From: Nitrospirota bacterium
GTDB taxonomy: Bacteria; Nitrospirota; Nitrospiria; Nitrospirales; UBA8639
DNA length: 5,720 nucleotides
Reading direction: 5' to 3'
Assembly: GCA_003228495.1 (NCBI GenBank)
Contig: QIDY01000039.1
Coordinates: 1-5,720 of the forward strand
Under the pieces are notes generated by a model. The model saw nothing but the letters and a program-made list of their open reading frames with translations. It searched no databases and had not been told where the DNA came from. The stretch's first letter is position 1. Each line of letters begins with the position of its first letter. Positions 1 through 5,414 of the stretch are shown here, piece after piece. The position numbers and the translations under genes were made by a program.

Positions 1-263
1 CGATCCCCATGGAGTTCGACCATGTTATCGGCGATCTCCTCCAGATAATCGGAAATGGATGGGCGTTGAGGATGCCGGGCAATCTGGCTTCGTTGCCAGG
101 GAGTGAGGTTGGCAAAGAGGTCGTGTTCGAGTTGGGCCAACTGCTGGGTACTTTTGGTAATCGCTTCTTGGACAGAAACTTTTTTTGACTTGGATTTCAC
201 CAATTTCGTAATACGTCCCTCAAGATCTTTCAGTGGTTTCTCAAAATCCAAATATTCACGCAC
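1..263 (-). CDS. accA: Acetyl-CoA carboxylase carboxyltransferase subunit alpha, N-terminal 87 residues (3' end beyond window)
   Basis: AccA is the alpha half of the carboxyltransferase (AccA2-AccD2) that moves the carboxyl group from carboxybiotin on BCCP to acetyl-CoA, making malonyl-CoA for fatty-acid synthesis in the cytoplasm. The visible part begins VREYLDFEKPLKDLE (first residue read as fMet), which matches the family's LDFE-P-xxLE opening. Residues 54-68 carry the hallmark LTPWQRSQIARHPQR, and the fragment ends near MVELHGD, where the crotonase-like catalytic domain begins. That catalytic part lies outside the window, so its active site cannot be judged. The start is GTG at 263-261, chosen because AAGGAG at 276-271 sits 7 nt upstream and because it gives the normal family N-terminus. 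The gene starts 25 bp after the dnaE stop codon with no promoter or terminator between, so co-transcription with dnaE is inferred. This gene order is common in bacteria. The frame is open to the window edge. Confidence 0.93.
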   Translation of the reverse strand, partial: MREYLDFEKPLKDLEGRITKLVKSKSKKVSVQEAITKSTQQLAQLEHDLFANLTPWQRSQIARHPQRPSISDYLEEIADNMVELHGD

Positions 264-270
264 AGGGAGG

Positions 271-276
271 CTCCTT
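271..276 (-). promoter_or_regulatory. Ribosome binding site of accA
   Basis: AAGGAG on the minus strand, 7 nt from the GTG at 263-261. It decides the accA start, because the rare GTG codon has no nearby in-frame ATG alternative that keeps the conserved LDFEKP opening. Confidence 0.75.
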
Positions 277-288
277 GGTACCGGGCGA

Positions 289-3200
289 TTATTGGAAGGC
301 GACCGTAGACGTTCCCAGAAGATGTTCCACTTCGTCTAAAAATTCCGGTGTAGGGGAAATTCCCACATTGGGTAGCTTCGGGAGGTTGGCTGTCAGATTC
401 GAACTCAAGTGAAAGGCTAGTGTGATGGGTGTTGGCCCTGGATATCGTTCAAAGATGTATTTTAAGTCTACCAGATTTTGTGGCTGAACGTCTTGTTCGT
501 GAATTTGCAATATCACGTGTTTCACCGTTTCACATTCTAATTGAGGTACTAACTCCACTCGTGTGGCCTTTATTCTAGCACCGTTATCCATAAGATCGAC
601 TGATCCCGTTATGCGGATAACCGAATCCGGATTCAGTATCGCTTCGTGGTTTTTGAACGTTTCAGGGAAAATGATGGCCTCAACCGTACCATGTAAGTCT
701 TCCAACTGGACATAGGCCATACGGTTCCCTTTTTTCGTGGTCGTGATTTTGAGGCTGGATATGACTCCGCATAGTTTGATTTCTCGCCCCTCTCCCATCT
801 CCCTGAGTGATTGGGTCGAGCAGGTGGAAAAATGGGCAATGGCCATCCTATGACGATTGAGGGGATGGGTGGTGATATAAAAGCCGGTGAGTTCTCGTTC
901 ATATTGCAATAATTCTCTTTGTGACCATTCCGGTCTCTGGGGGATCGCGAATTCGAAGCTGTCTGCCTCAGCAATAGATGTGTCTTGTGGAGCCAAGTCA
1001 AAGAGACTTGTTTGTCCTTCTCGTTTATTACGTTGAACGGTGGCGGCATAATCCATGGTTTGATCGAGGACCTCAAAAAGACTAGCGCGGGATGTGCCCA
1101 TGGAGTCAAACGCGCCTACTTTGATCAATCCTTCTAACACGCGTTTATTGACTTTTTGGGAATCAAGCCGACAACAAAAGTCGACGAAGGACGTAAATGC
1201 GCCACCCAGCTCGCGGGATTCTAAAATAATGTCAACGGCATTTCCTCCGACATTTTTTATGGCGGCTAGCCCGAATCGAATTCCCTCCGACACCACACTG
1301 AAATTTTTCACACTCTGCTTCACATCGGGCGGTAGTATTTTTAGTCCCAATTCTCGGCATTCCGAAAAGTAGCCAACCATTTTATCCGTATTCCCCATTT
1401 CCGAGGTCAGAAGGGCGGCCATGAATTCTTTGGGATAATGGGTTTTGAGATAGGCCGTCTGGTAGGTGACTAAGGCGTATGCTGCGGAGTGGGATTTATT
1501 GAACCCATAGCCGGCGAAAAAAGCCATTTGGTCAAATAATTTTTCGGCAAGTTTTTCAGCAATTCCCTTCTCTTTGCATCCTGAGATGAACAAAGTTTTT
1601 TGCTTGGCCATTTCATCATGATTCTTCTTTCCCATGGCTCGGCGCAGCAAATCGGCTTGTCCCAAAGAAAATCCGGCCAGTTGGTTGGTAATGGCCATGA
1701 CCTGCTCTTGATACACGATGACCCCATAGGTTTCTTTTAAGATCGGTTCTAGTTGTGGGGGGTCATAGACGATTTGTGAGGCATCACGTTTTCGTTTAAT
1801 GAAATCATCCGCCATGCCGCTTTCTAAGGGGCCTGGCCGATACAGGGCGAGAATGGCAATGAGATCTTCAAAAGTTTCCGGTTTGATTTTGACCAATAAA
1901 TTCCGCATTCCCGAACTTTCCAGTTGGAAAATGCCCGGGGTTTTCCCGGAACTCAGCAAGGCAAAGGTGCTGGGATCATTGAGCGGCAAGTTATGAATGT
2001 CCAATTGAGCGTCAACTGATAGTGACGAATTCACGGAGTTCACGGCATCGTGAATCATGGTCAATGTTTTCAGGCCTAAAAAGTCGAACTTGACCAAGCC
2101 AACTTTTTCCAGATCGGTCATGGTATATTGGGTGACGATTTCGTCATTGCTGGTCTTATATAAGGGAACATGATCCATTAACGGTTTTTGCGAAATGACC
2201 ACGCCGGCGGCATGGGTAGAGGCATGGCGAGCCAAACCTTCTAATGCCATGGCGGTATCCATAAGCTCCTTCATGCCGCTTTCCTGATCCACCAATTCCT
2301 GTAGGCGGGGTTCCTGCTTGAGTGCGTCTTTCAGGGTAATGTTGAGTTGAGTGGGAACCAACTTCGCTACCTTGTCTACTTCCGCATAAGGGAAATCCAT
2401 TACCCGTCCCACATCACGAATGGCGGCTTTGGCTCCCAGCGTGCCAAAGGTAATAATTTGGCAGACGTGCTCCTCGCCATATTTCTCAATCACATAATTG
2501 ATGACTTCTCCCCGACGATCCATGCAAAAATCCATATCGATATCCGGCATGGTCACGCGTTCCGGATTCAGAAAGCGTTCAAAGAGCAGGTTGTAGGCCA
2601 AAGGATCCAAATCCGTGATACGAAGGGCGTACGCCACCAGACTTCCTGCGGCAGAACCTCGTCCTGGCCCGACAGGTATTTTGCGGGAACGTGCAAAATT
2701 AATGATGTCCCAGACAATGAGGAAATAGCCGGCATAGCCCATCGCATTCAATACCGATAACTCGGTGTGTAAGCGATCGTGATAGGTTTCAGGCGGAATA
2801 GACGTTGGACGTTCGCGCAAGCGCTCCCGAAGGCCCTCTTCAGACAGATGCTGGAGATAGGAGTCATGTGTTTGGCCTTCGGGCACATGATAGTCCGGGA
2901 GAAAGGTTTCGCCGAATTCCAGTTTTAGGTCGCATTGTTCGGCGATTTGCGTGGTATGTAAGACGGCACGAGGAAATTCAGAAAATTCCGCGATCATTTC
3001 TTCGGTCGATTTCACATATAACTGATCGGTATCGAATTTCATGCGGTTGGGATCTTTGAGTGTTTTCCCGGTTTGTAAGCACAGCATGATTTCATGGGGC
3101 CGGGCATCACGTTTGGTAAGATAATGGCAATCGTTCGTGCCGACCAAGGGAATCCCGAGCTTCTGATGAATCTCCATGATGCCGCGATTTGCAACTTGTT

Positions 3201-3753
3201 GAAGGTCAAGCCCATTAGCTTGGACTTCCAAATAATAATGGTCCTTCCCAAAAATGGACCGGTATTCATCGGCGACTCGCATCGCACCTTCCAGGTCCTG
3301 TTGGCCGATTAAATACGGCACTTCACCGCTCAAACAGCCTGAAAGGGCAATGAGCCCTTCATGATGTTCCTGCAGGAGTTCCTTGTCCATTCGGGGTTTG
3401 TAATAAAACCCCTCAAGGTACGCTTTGCTGGAAAGCTTGATGAGGTTGTGATACCCGACTTGATTAGTCGCGAGCAAAATCAAATGGTAATAATCATTAT
3501 GCGCCAGATGACCGGCTCGTTGACTGCGGCTTCCAGGAGCCATATAGGCTTCGCACCCGATAATGGGCTTGATGCCATGGGTTTTGGCCTTTTGATAGAA
3601 ATCGATCGCACCAAACAGGTTGCCATGGTCCGTCATGGCCACAGCCGGCATTCCGTAGTCTTTCACTTGCCGAAAAAGCGGCGTGAGTTGGTTGGCTCCA
3701 TCAAGGAGGCTATATTGCGTGTGAAGGTGGAGGTGAACGAATTCTGTGGGCAC
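289..3753 (-). CDS. dnaE: DNA polymerase III alpha subunit (replicative C-family polymerase)
   Basis: This is the catalytic subunit of the chromosomal replicase, polymerising both strands while held on the beta clamp. It has 1154 residues, close to the usual ~1160 of the E. coli-type DnaE class. Domains in order: an N-terminal PHP domain (about 1-275); a palm with GPGRGSAAG (362-370) and the PDIDMDF motif (403-409; D404 and D406 catalytic), completed by D557 in KFDFLG; fingers with YQEQVM (681-686), LLRRAMGKK (702-710) and GYGFNKSHSAAYA (748-760); a helix-hairpin-helix region near 825-845; a clamp-binding peptide QTSLFDL (914-920); an OB fold (about 990-1065, with KKGNRMA); and a divergent C-terminal tail. 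All nine PHP metal ligands seem present (H9, H11, D18, H43, E68, H90, C140, D208, H210), unlike E. coli DnaE, where several are lost. The start is GTG at 3753-3751 with AAGGA 8 nt upstream, giving the standard HLHLHTQYS opening. No frameshift or internal stop is seen. It is probably the first gene of an operon with accA. Confidence 0.98.
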   Translation of the reverse strand: MPTEFVHLHLHTQYSLLDGANQLTPLFRQVKDYGMPAVAMTDHGNLFGAIDFYQKAKTHGIKPIIGCEAYMAPGSRSQRAGHLAHNDYYHLILLATNQVGYHNLIKLSSKAYLEGFYYKPRMDKELLQEHHEGLIALSGCLSGEVPYLIGQQDLEGAMRVADEYRSIFGKDHYYLEVQANGLDLQQVANRGIMEIHQKLGIPLVGTNDCHYLTKRDARPHEIMLCLQTGKTLKDPNRMKFDTDQLYVKSTEEMIAEFSEFPRAVLHTTQIAEQCDLKLEFGETFLPDYHVPEGQTHDSYLQHLSEEGLRERLRERPTSIPPETYHDRLHTELSVLNAMGYAGYFLIVWDIINFARSRKIPVGPGRGSAAGSLVAYALRITDLDPLAYNLLFERFLNPERVTMPDIDMDFCMDRRGEVINYVIEKYGEEHVCQIITFGTLGAKAAIRDVGRVMDFPYAEVDKVAKLVPTQLNITLKDALKQEPRLQELVDQESGMKELMDTAMALEGLARHASTHAAGVVISQKPLMDHVPLYKTSNDEIVTQYTMTDLEKVGLVKFDFLGLKTLTMIHDAVNSVNSSLSVDAQLDIHNLPLNDPSTFALLSSGKTPGIFQLESSGMRNLLVKIKPETFEDLIAILALYRPGPLESGMADDFIKRKRDASQIVYDPPQLEPILKETYGVIVYQEQVMAITNQLAGFSLGQADLLRRAMGKKNHDEMAKQKTLFISGCKEKGIAEKLAEKLFDQMAFFAGYGFNKSHSAAYALVTYQTAYLKTHYPKEFMAALLTSEMGNTDKMVGYFSECRELGLKILPPDVKQSVKNFSVVSEGIRFGLAAIKNVGGNAVDIILESRELGGAFTSFVDFCCRLDSQKVNKRVLEGLIKVGAFDSMGTSRASLFEVLDQTMDYAATVQRNKREGQTSLFDLAPQDTSIAEADSFEFAIPQRPEWSQRELLQYERELTGFYITTHPLNRHRMAIAHFSTCSTQSLREMGEGREIKLCGVISSLKITTTKKGNRMAYVQLEDLHGTVEAIIFPETFKNHEAILNPDSVIRITGSVDLMDNGARIKATRVELVPQLECETVKHVILQIHEQDVQPQNLVDLKYIFERYPGPTPITLAFHLSSNLTANLPKLPNVGISPTPEFLDEVEHLLGTSTVAFQ

Positions 3754-3761
3754 GTATGAAG

Positions 3762-3766
3762 TCCTT
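3762..3766 (-). promoter_or_regulatory. Ribosome binding site of dnaE
   Basis: AAGGA on the minus strand, 8 nt before the GTG start at 3753-3751. It supports the GTG start, since no ATG nearby in frame would keep the metal-binding HLHLH segment at the N-terminus. Confidence 0.65.
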
Positions 3767-3773
3767 GGAAAAA

Positions 3774-3803
3774 ATTCTATTGAGGGTTCTCTTATGAAGT
3801 CAA
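3774..3803 (-). promoter_or_regulatory. Probable sigma70-type promoter of dnaE-accA
   Basis: On the minus strand, TTGACT (3803-3798) is followed after 18 nt by TAGAAT (3779-3774). Each hexamer matches the sigma70 consensus at 5 of 6 bases. Transcription would start near 3767, giving a very short leader of about 14 nt that begins just at the ribosome binding site. That short leader is the main reason for doubt, and additional promoters further upstream are possible. One copy of a 9-bp direct repeat overlaps the -35 hexamer. Confidence 0.45.
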
Positions 3804-3840
3804 ATGGTTTCCGAAAGTGGTGGAGAAATCATGTTTTAGT

Positions 3841-3899
3841 GATGATGTGATCATTTAAATTGGTCTCAATTATTTCGAACGTACGATACAGACATCATC
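3841..3899. repeat. Palindrome-rich block with 8-bp inverted arms
   Basis: GATGATGT (3841-3848) and ACATCATC (3892-3899) are exact inverted arms. Between and overlapping them are the short palindromes TGATCA (3848-3853), ATTTAAAT (3853-3860), TTCGAA (3873-3878) and CGTACG (3880-3885), plus a small hairpin AATTG-gtct-CAATT (3858-3871). This could be a cluster of protein-binding sites or a cruciform-prone segment upstream of dnaE. No T-tract follows, so it is not an intrinsic terminator. Confidence 0.4.
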
Positions 3900-3941
3900 T
3901 ACAATAGTCGAACCTCAATCCCAAGAAAATGGGTATAAAGA

Positions 3942-3950
3942 TGTGGATAA
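3942..3950 (-). promoter_or_regulatory. Exact DnaA-box consensus upstream of dnaE
   Basis: The minus strand reads TTATCCACA, the perfect 9-mer high-affinity DnaA box. It lies 189 bp upstream of the dnaE start codon, in the non-coding gap. It is a single copy; no second close match was found within the gap, so it does not look like a replication origin. A role in DnaA control of dnaE is conjecture, and a chance occurrence is possible. Confidence 0.35.
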
Positions 3951-4156
3951 ATAGAACAAGGGCTTCTATCATTCAAGGTAGACAATGAGTCTAGCATTTT
4001 GCCCATTTCCTGAGCATGGTAGTCAATAAATATGGGCCTACTAGAGGTGGGGTCGAAGTGATGCTCAAGAAAAAATACGTACTGCTGTGATTTAAACTGG
4101 TGAATGAGAGGGATGGTCTGCAACTAGAGTGAAAGTTGTGATTGTCTATGGCGTTT

Positions 4157-4168
4157 GGAGGAAAGGAG
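4157..4168 (+). promoter_or_regulatory. Ribosome binding site that sets the ybjQ-like start
   Basis: A purine-rich run holds GGAGG (4157-4161) and AAGGAG (4163-4168). The second lies 6 nt before the ATG at 4175, ideal spacing, whereas the upstream in-frame TTG (4142) and ATG (4148) have none. This is why the gene is called from 4175. Confidence 0.75.
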
Positions 4169-4174
4169 AAAGGA

Positions 4175-4495
4175 ATGGTTTTAACGACGACACCCAATAT
4201 CGAAGGACATCGCATTACCGAATATTTGGGCGTAGTAACCGGAGAAGCCGTACTGGGTACGAACTTTTTCCGTGATTTTTTTGCCAAGGTTCGGGATGTG
4301 GTCGGGGGACGATCCGGATCCTATGAAAAAGAATTGGCCCGGGCACGAGAAACCGCTTTCCGGGAAATTCAAGAAGAAGCGCTTGAAGATGGGGCCAATG
4401 CCATCGTGGGGATCGACTTGGATTATGAGGTGATGGGAGAGAGCGGAAGTATGTTGATGGTGAGTATCAGTGGCACGGCGGTGACGATTACCTGA
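4175..4495 (+). CDS. ybjQ: YbjQ/UPF0145 family protein
   Basis: A 106-residue cytosolic protein of the YbjQ family (UPF0145). The E. coli homologue has about 107 residues, so the length from this start fits exactly. Family signatures are clear along the whole length: TTTPNIEG (4-11), EYLGVVTGEA (16-25), FFRDFFA then GGRSGSYEKEL (44-54), GANAIVGIDLDYE (73-85) and SGSMLMVSISGTAV (90-103). There is no signal peptide or membrane segment. The biochemical role is not established. Databases often label the family putative heavy-metal binding, but I see no cysteine/histidine cluster here to support that. The longer frame from a TTG at 4142 adds 11 residues unlike the family N-terminus, so it is rejected in favour of the ATG at 4175. 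The gene is divergent from dnaE and 244 bp upstream of bfr. A separate promoter upstream of bfr argues against a tight operon. Confidence 0.92.
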   Translation: MVLTTTPNIEGHRITEYLGVVTGEAVLGTNFFRDFFAKVRDVVGGRSGSYEKELARARETAFREIQEEALEDGANAIVGIDLDYEVMGESGSMLMVSISGTAVTIT

Positions 4496-4599
4496 TCGTT
4501 GACCTCGACCCATCGGTCAGAGGCGGTGATCTTGAAAATTCAGATCAACGATTTTGAGAAGGAAAATCAATATTAGTTATTTTCACTTACATAAAAGAC

Positions 4600-4629
4600 T
4601 TGACGTATTTGAGAAATGACCGATAAGAT
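4600..4629 (+). promoter_or_regulatory. Probable sigma70-type promoter of bfr
   Basis: TTGACG (4600-4605, 5 of 6 matches to the -35 consensus), an 18-nt spacer and TAAGAT (4624-4629, 4 of 6 to the -10) stand in an AT-rich stretch. The leader to the bfr start would be about 100 nt. A second TTGACG at 4668-4673 has no good -10 partner. No clear Fur box was found over the promoter: the best 19-bp alignment, starting at 4622, matches about 10 positions. Confidence 0.4.
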
Positions 4630-4727
4630 ATATCAAGAGAATGAACAAAAAGAACAAAATGACTATCTTGACGACTGTCGCTCGAATTCCAGTTTTGTAG
4701 GCAGAAGAGGCCGGTACATTATCATGC

Positions 4728-4734
4728 AAGGAGG
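4728..4734 (+). promoter_or_regulatory. Strong ribosome binding site of bfr
   Basis: AAGGAGG is a full Shine-Dalgarno match, 5 nt before the ATG at 4740. It suggests high translation, as expected for an abundant storage protein. Confidence 0.8.
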
Positions 4735-4739
4735 ATCTC

Positions 4740-5213
4740 ATGAAAGCCAAAAAAGGTGTCGTTGAATTTCTGAATAAGATTTTGACGAACGAACTGACCG
4801 CTATTAACCAGTATTTTCTTCATGGAGAAATGTGTGAAAACTGGGGATATGAACTCCTCCACAAAGAAATAAAAAAGCATGCGATCGATGAAATGAAGCA
4901 TGCCGAGGAAATCATCGAGCATGTATTGTATTTGGATGGCTTCCCGAATTTGCAACGATTAGGGACGCTCAAGATTGGGGAAACTGTTCCGGAACAGCTC
5001 AAATCCGATCTGAATCTTGAGCGTGAGGCGGTGAAGTTGTTGGCCGAAGCGATCACGCATTGTACGAATGTGGGAGATTACACCACGCGGGGCAAGCTGG
5101 AAGGGATTATTACCAGCGAGGAAGAACATATCGATTGGATTGAGACGCAAATAGAAACCATCAAGCAGGTGGGTGTGGAAAATTACTTGAGTCAACACAT
5201 GCACGAAGAATAA
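4740..5213 (+). CDS. bfr: Bacterioferritin (heme-type iron-storage ferroxidase)
   Basis: Bacterioferritin forms a 24-subunit cytosolic shell that oxidises Fe(II) with O2 or peroxide and stores the ferric mineral. The protein has 157 residues, the family norm (E. coli Bfr 158). Its opening, with NKILTNELTAINQYFLHG (12-29), is characteristic. All dinuclear ferroxidase ligands are at E. coli numbering: E18, E51, H54, E94, E127 and H130. M52, the axial ligand of the inter-subunit heme, is present, so this is a heme-binding Bfr and not a ferritin or Dps. Y25 and W133 are kept. The inner-surface iron site is altered: position 46 is Lys where E. coli has His, with His at 47 and D50 retained. The start is ATG at 4740 with a strong AAGGAGG (4728-4734) 5 nt upstream. 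No bacterioferritin-associated ferredoxin gene lies beside it. The gene ends at a strong terminator and appears monocistronic or the last gene of its unit. Confidence 0.97.
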   Translation: MKAKKGVVEFLNKILTNELTAINQYFLHGEMCENWGYELLHKEIKKHAIDEMKHAEEIIEHVLYLDGFPNLQRLGTLKIGETVPEQLKSDLNLEREAVKLLAEAITHCTNVGDYTTRGKLEGIITSEEEHIDWIETQIETIKQVGVENYLSQHMHEE

Positions 5214-5235
5214 GTCGGATTATTGACGTTTCGAC

Positions 5236-5282
5236 AAAAGGCTTTCCGGGTGGATGAACCGAATCCCGGAAAGCCTTTTTTT
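5236..5282 (+). terminator. Intrinsic terminator after bfr
   Basis: Arms 5236-5250 and 5265-5279 are exact inverted complements: 15 bp, with GGCTTTCCGGG as the core of the left arm. They enclose a 14-nt loop, and a seven-T run follows the GC-rich part (5276-5282). It starts 22 bp after the bfr stop. The left arm begins with four A's, so read on the minus strand the hairpin also ends in a short U-run and may weakly terminate the convergent GH15 gene. Confidence 0.93.
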
Positions 5283-5414
5283 GTTCGCAGCCGATAAGTG
5301 CTGAAGTCGGGAATCCGAACAACCGGATAGACATGACCAATTCGTGAACGGGATGAGGATATTCAGTGCATGAACCCGACAACCAGATCTTCCTAGGGGA
5401 ATGAGTTGAGGAGG
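5283..5414. other. Convergent gap between the bfr terminator and the GH15 gene end
   Basis: No gene or strong hairpin is seen in these 132 bp. An imperfect direct repeat is present (5311-5328 and 5372-5388, differing by two substitutions and one indel). The first copy can form a 5-bp hairpin, ATCCG-aacaac-CGGAT (5313-5328). A dedicated minus-strand terminator for the GH15 gene is not visible here. Confidence 0.4.

Larger units (their letters stand above)
3754..4174. other. Divergent intergenic region between dnaE and the ybjQ-like gene, no convincing gene
   Basis: These 421 bp separate two divergently read genes. Short open frames exist on the minus strand but lack a ribosome binding site and recognisable protein features. 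The stretch holds the dnaE promoter candidate, a GACTTCATA direct repeat, a palindrome-rich block at 3841-3899 and an exact DnaA-box consensus at 3942-3950. I could not identify a credible promoter for the plus-strand gene at 4175: no -35/-10 pair with good matches and spacing is visible between about 4000 and 4160. No tRNA, rRNA or known riboswitch pattern was recognised. Confidence 0.6.
4496..4739 (+). other. Intergenic region carrying the bfr upstream sequences
   Basis: No gene is seen. Just after the ybjQ-like stop there is a weak hairpin, TGATCT (4527-4532) with AGATCA (4542-4547), followed five bases later by only four T's (4552-4555). A longer-range 8-bp inverted pair ATCGTTGA (4495-4502)/TCAACGAT (4545-4552) is also present. 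Together they could end transcription weakly, but neither is a convincing terminator. The middle is AT-rich and holds the bfr promoter candidate, a GAACAAAA tandem repeat (4643-4650, 4652-4659) and a second CTTGACG copy at 4667-4673. Confidence 0.5.

Noticed and set aside
633..1109. Long alternative-frame open reading frame (158 codons) inside dnaE
   Set aside because: It lies on the same strand in a shifted frame inside the conserved DnaE C-terminal coding region, has no start signals, and is low-complexity; it is a shadow frame.
3942..3950. Replication origin near the DnaA box
   Set aside because: There is a single box, no cluster, no clear AT-rich unwinding element beside it, and no dnaA/dnaN/gidA-type neighbours.
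4016..4090. Short plus-strand frame of 24 codons (or 9 codons from an ATG at 4061) that could be a leader peptide
   Set aside because: Only a poor GAGGTGG lies upstream at 10 nt spacing, no attenuator hairpin follows, and the peptide has no diagnostic residue run.
4142..4174. Longer start for the ybjQ-like protein from TTG 4142 or ATG 4148
   Set aside because: The extra residues do not match the family N-terminus, and the ribosome binding site lies inside this stretch, correctly spaced only for the ATG at 4175.
3899..4287. Minus-strand open frames of 74 and 98 codons between dnaE and the ybjQ-like gene
   Set aside because: No ribosome binding site, no recognisable motifs, mutual overlap in different frames, and the longer one runs antisense into the ybjQ-like coding sequence.
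4527..4555. Possible terminator after the ybjQ-like gene
   Set aside because: The stem is 6 bp and AT-rich, and the T-run has only four bases and begins five bases after the stem; too weak to call.
4622..4640. Possible Fur box over the bfr promoter
   Set aside because: Only about 10 of 19 positions match the GATAATGATAATCATTATC consensus, mostly from general AT-richness.
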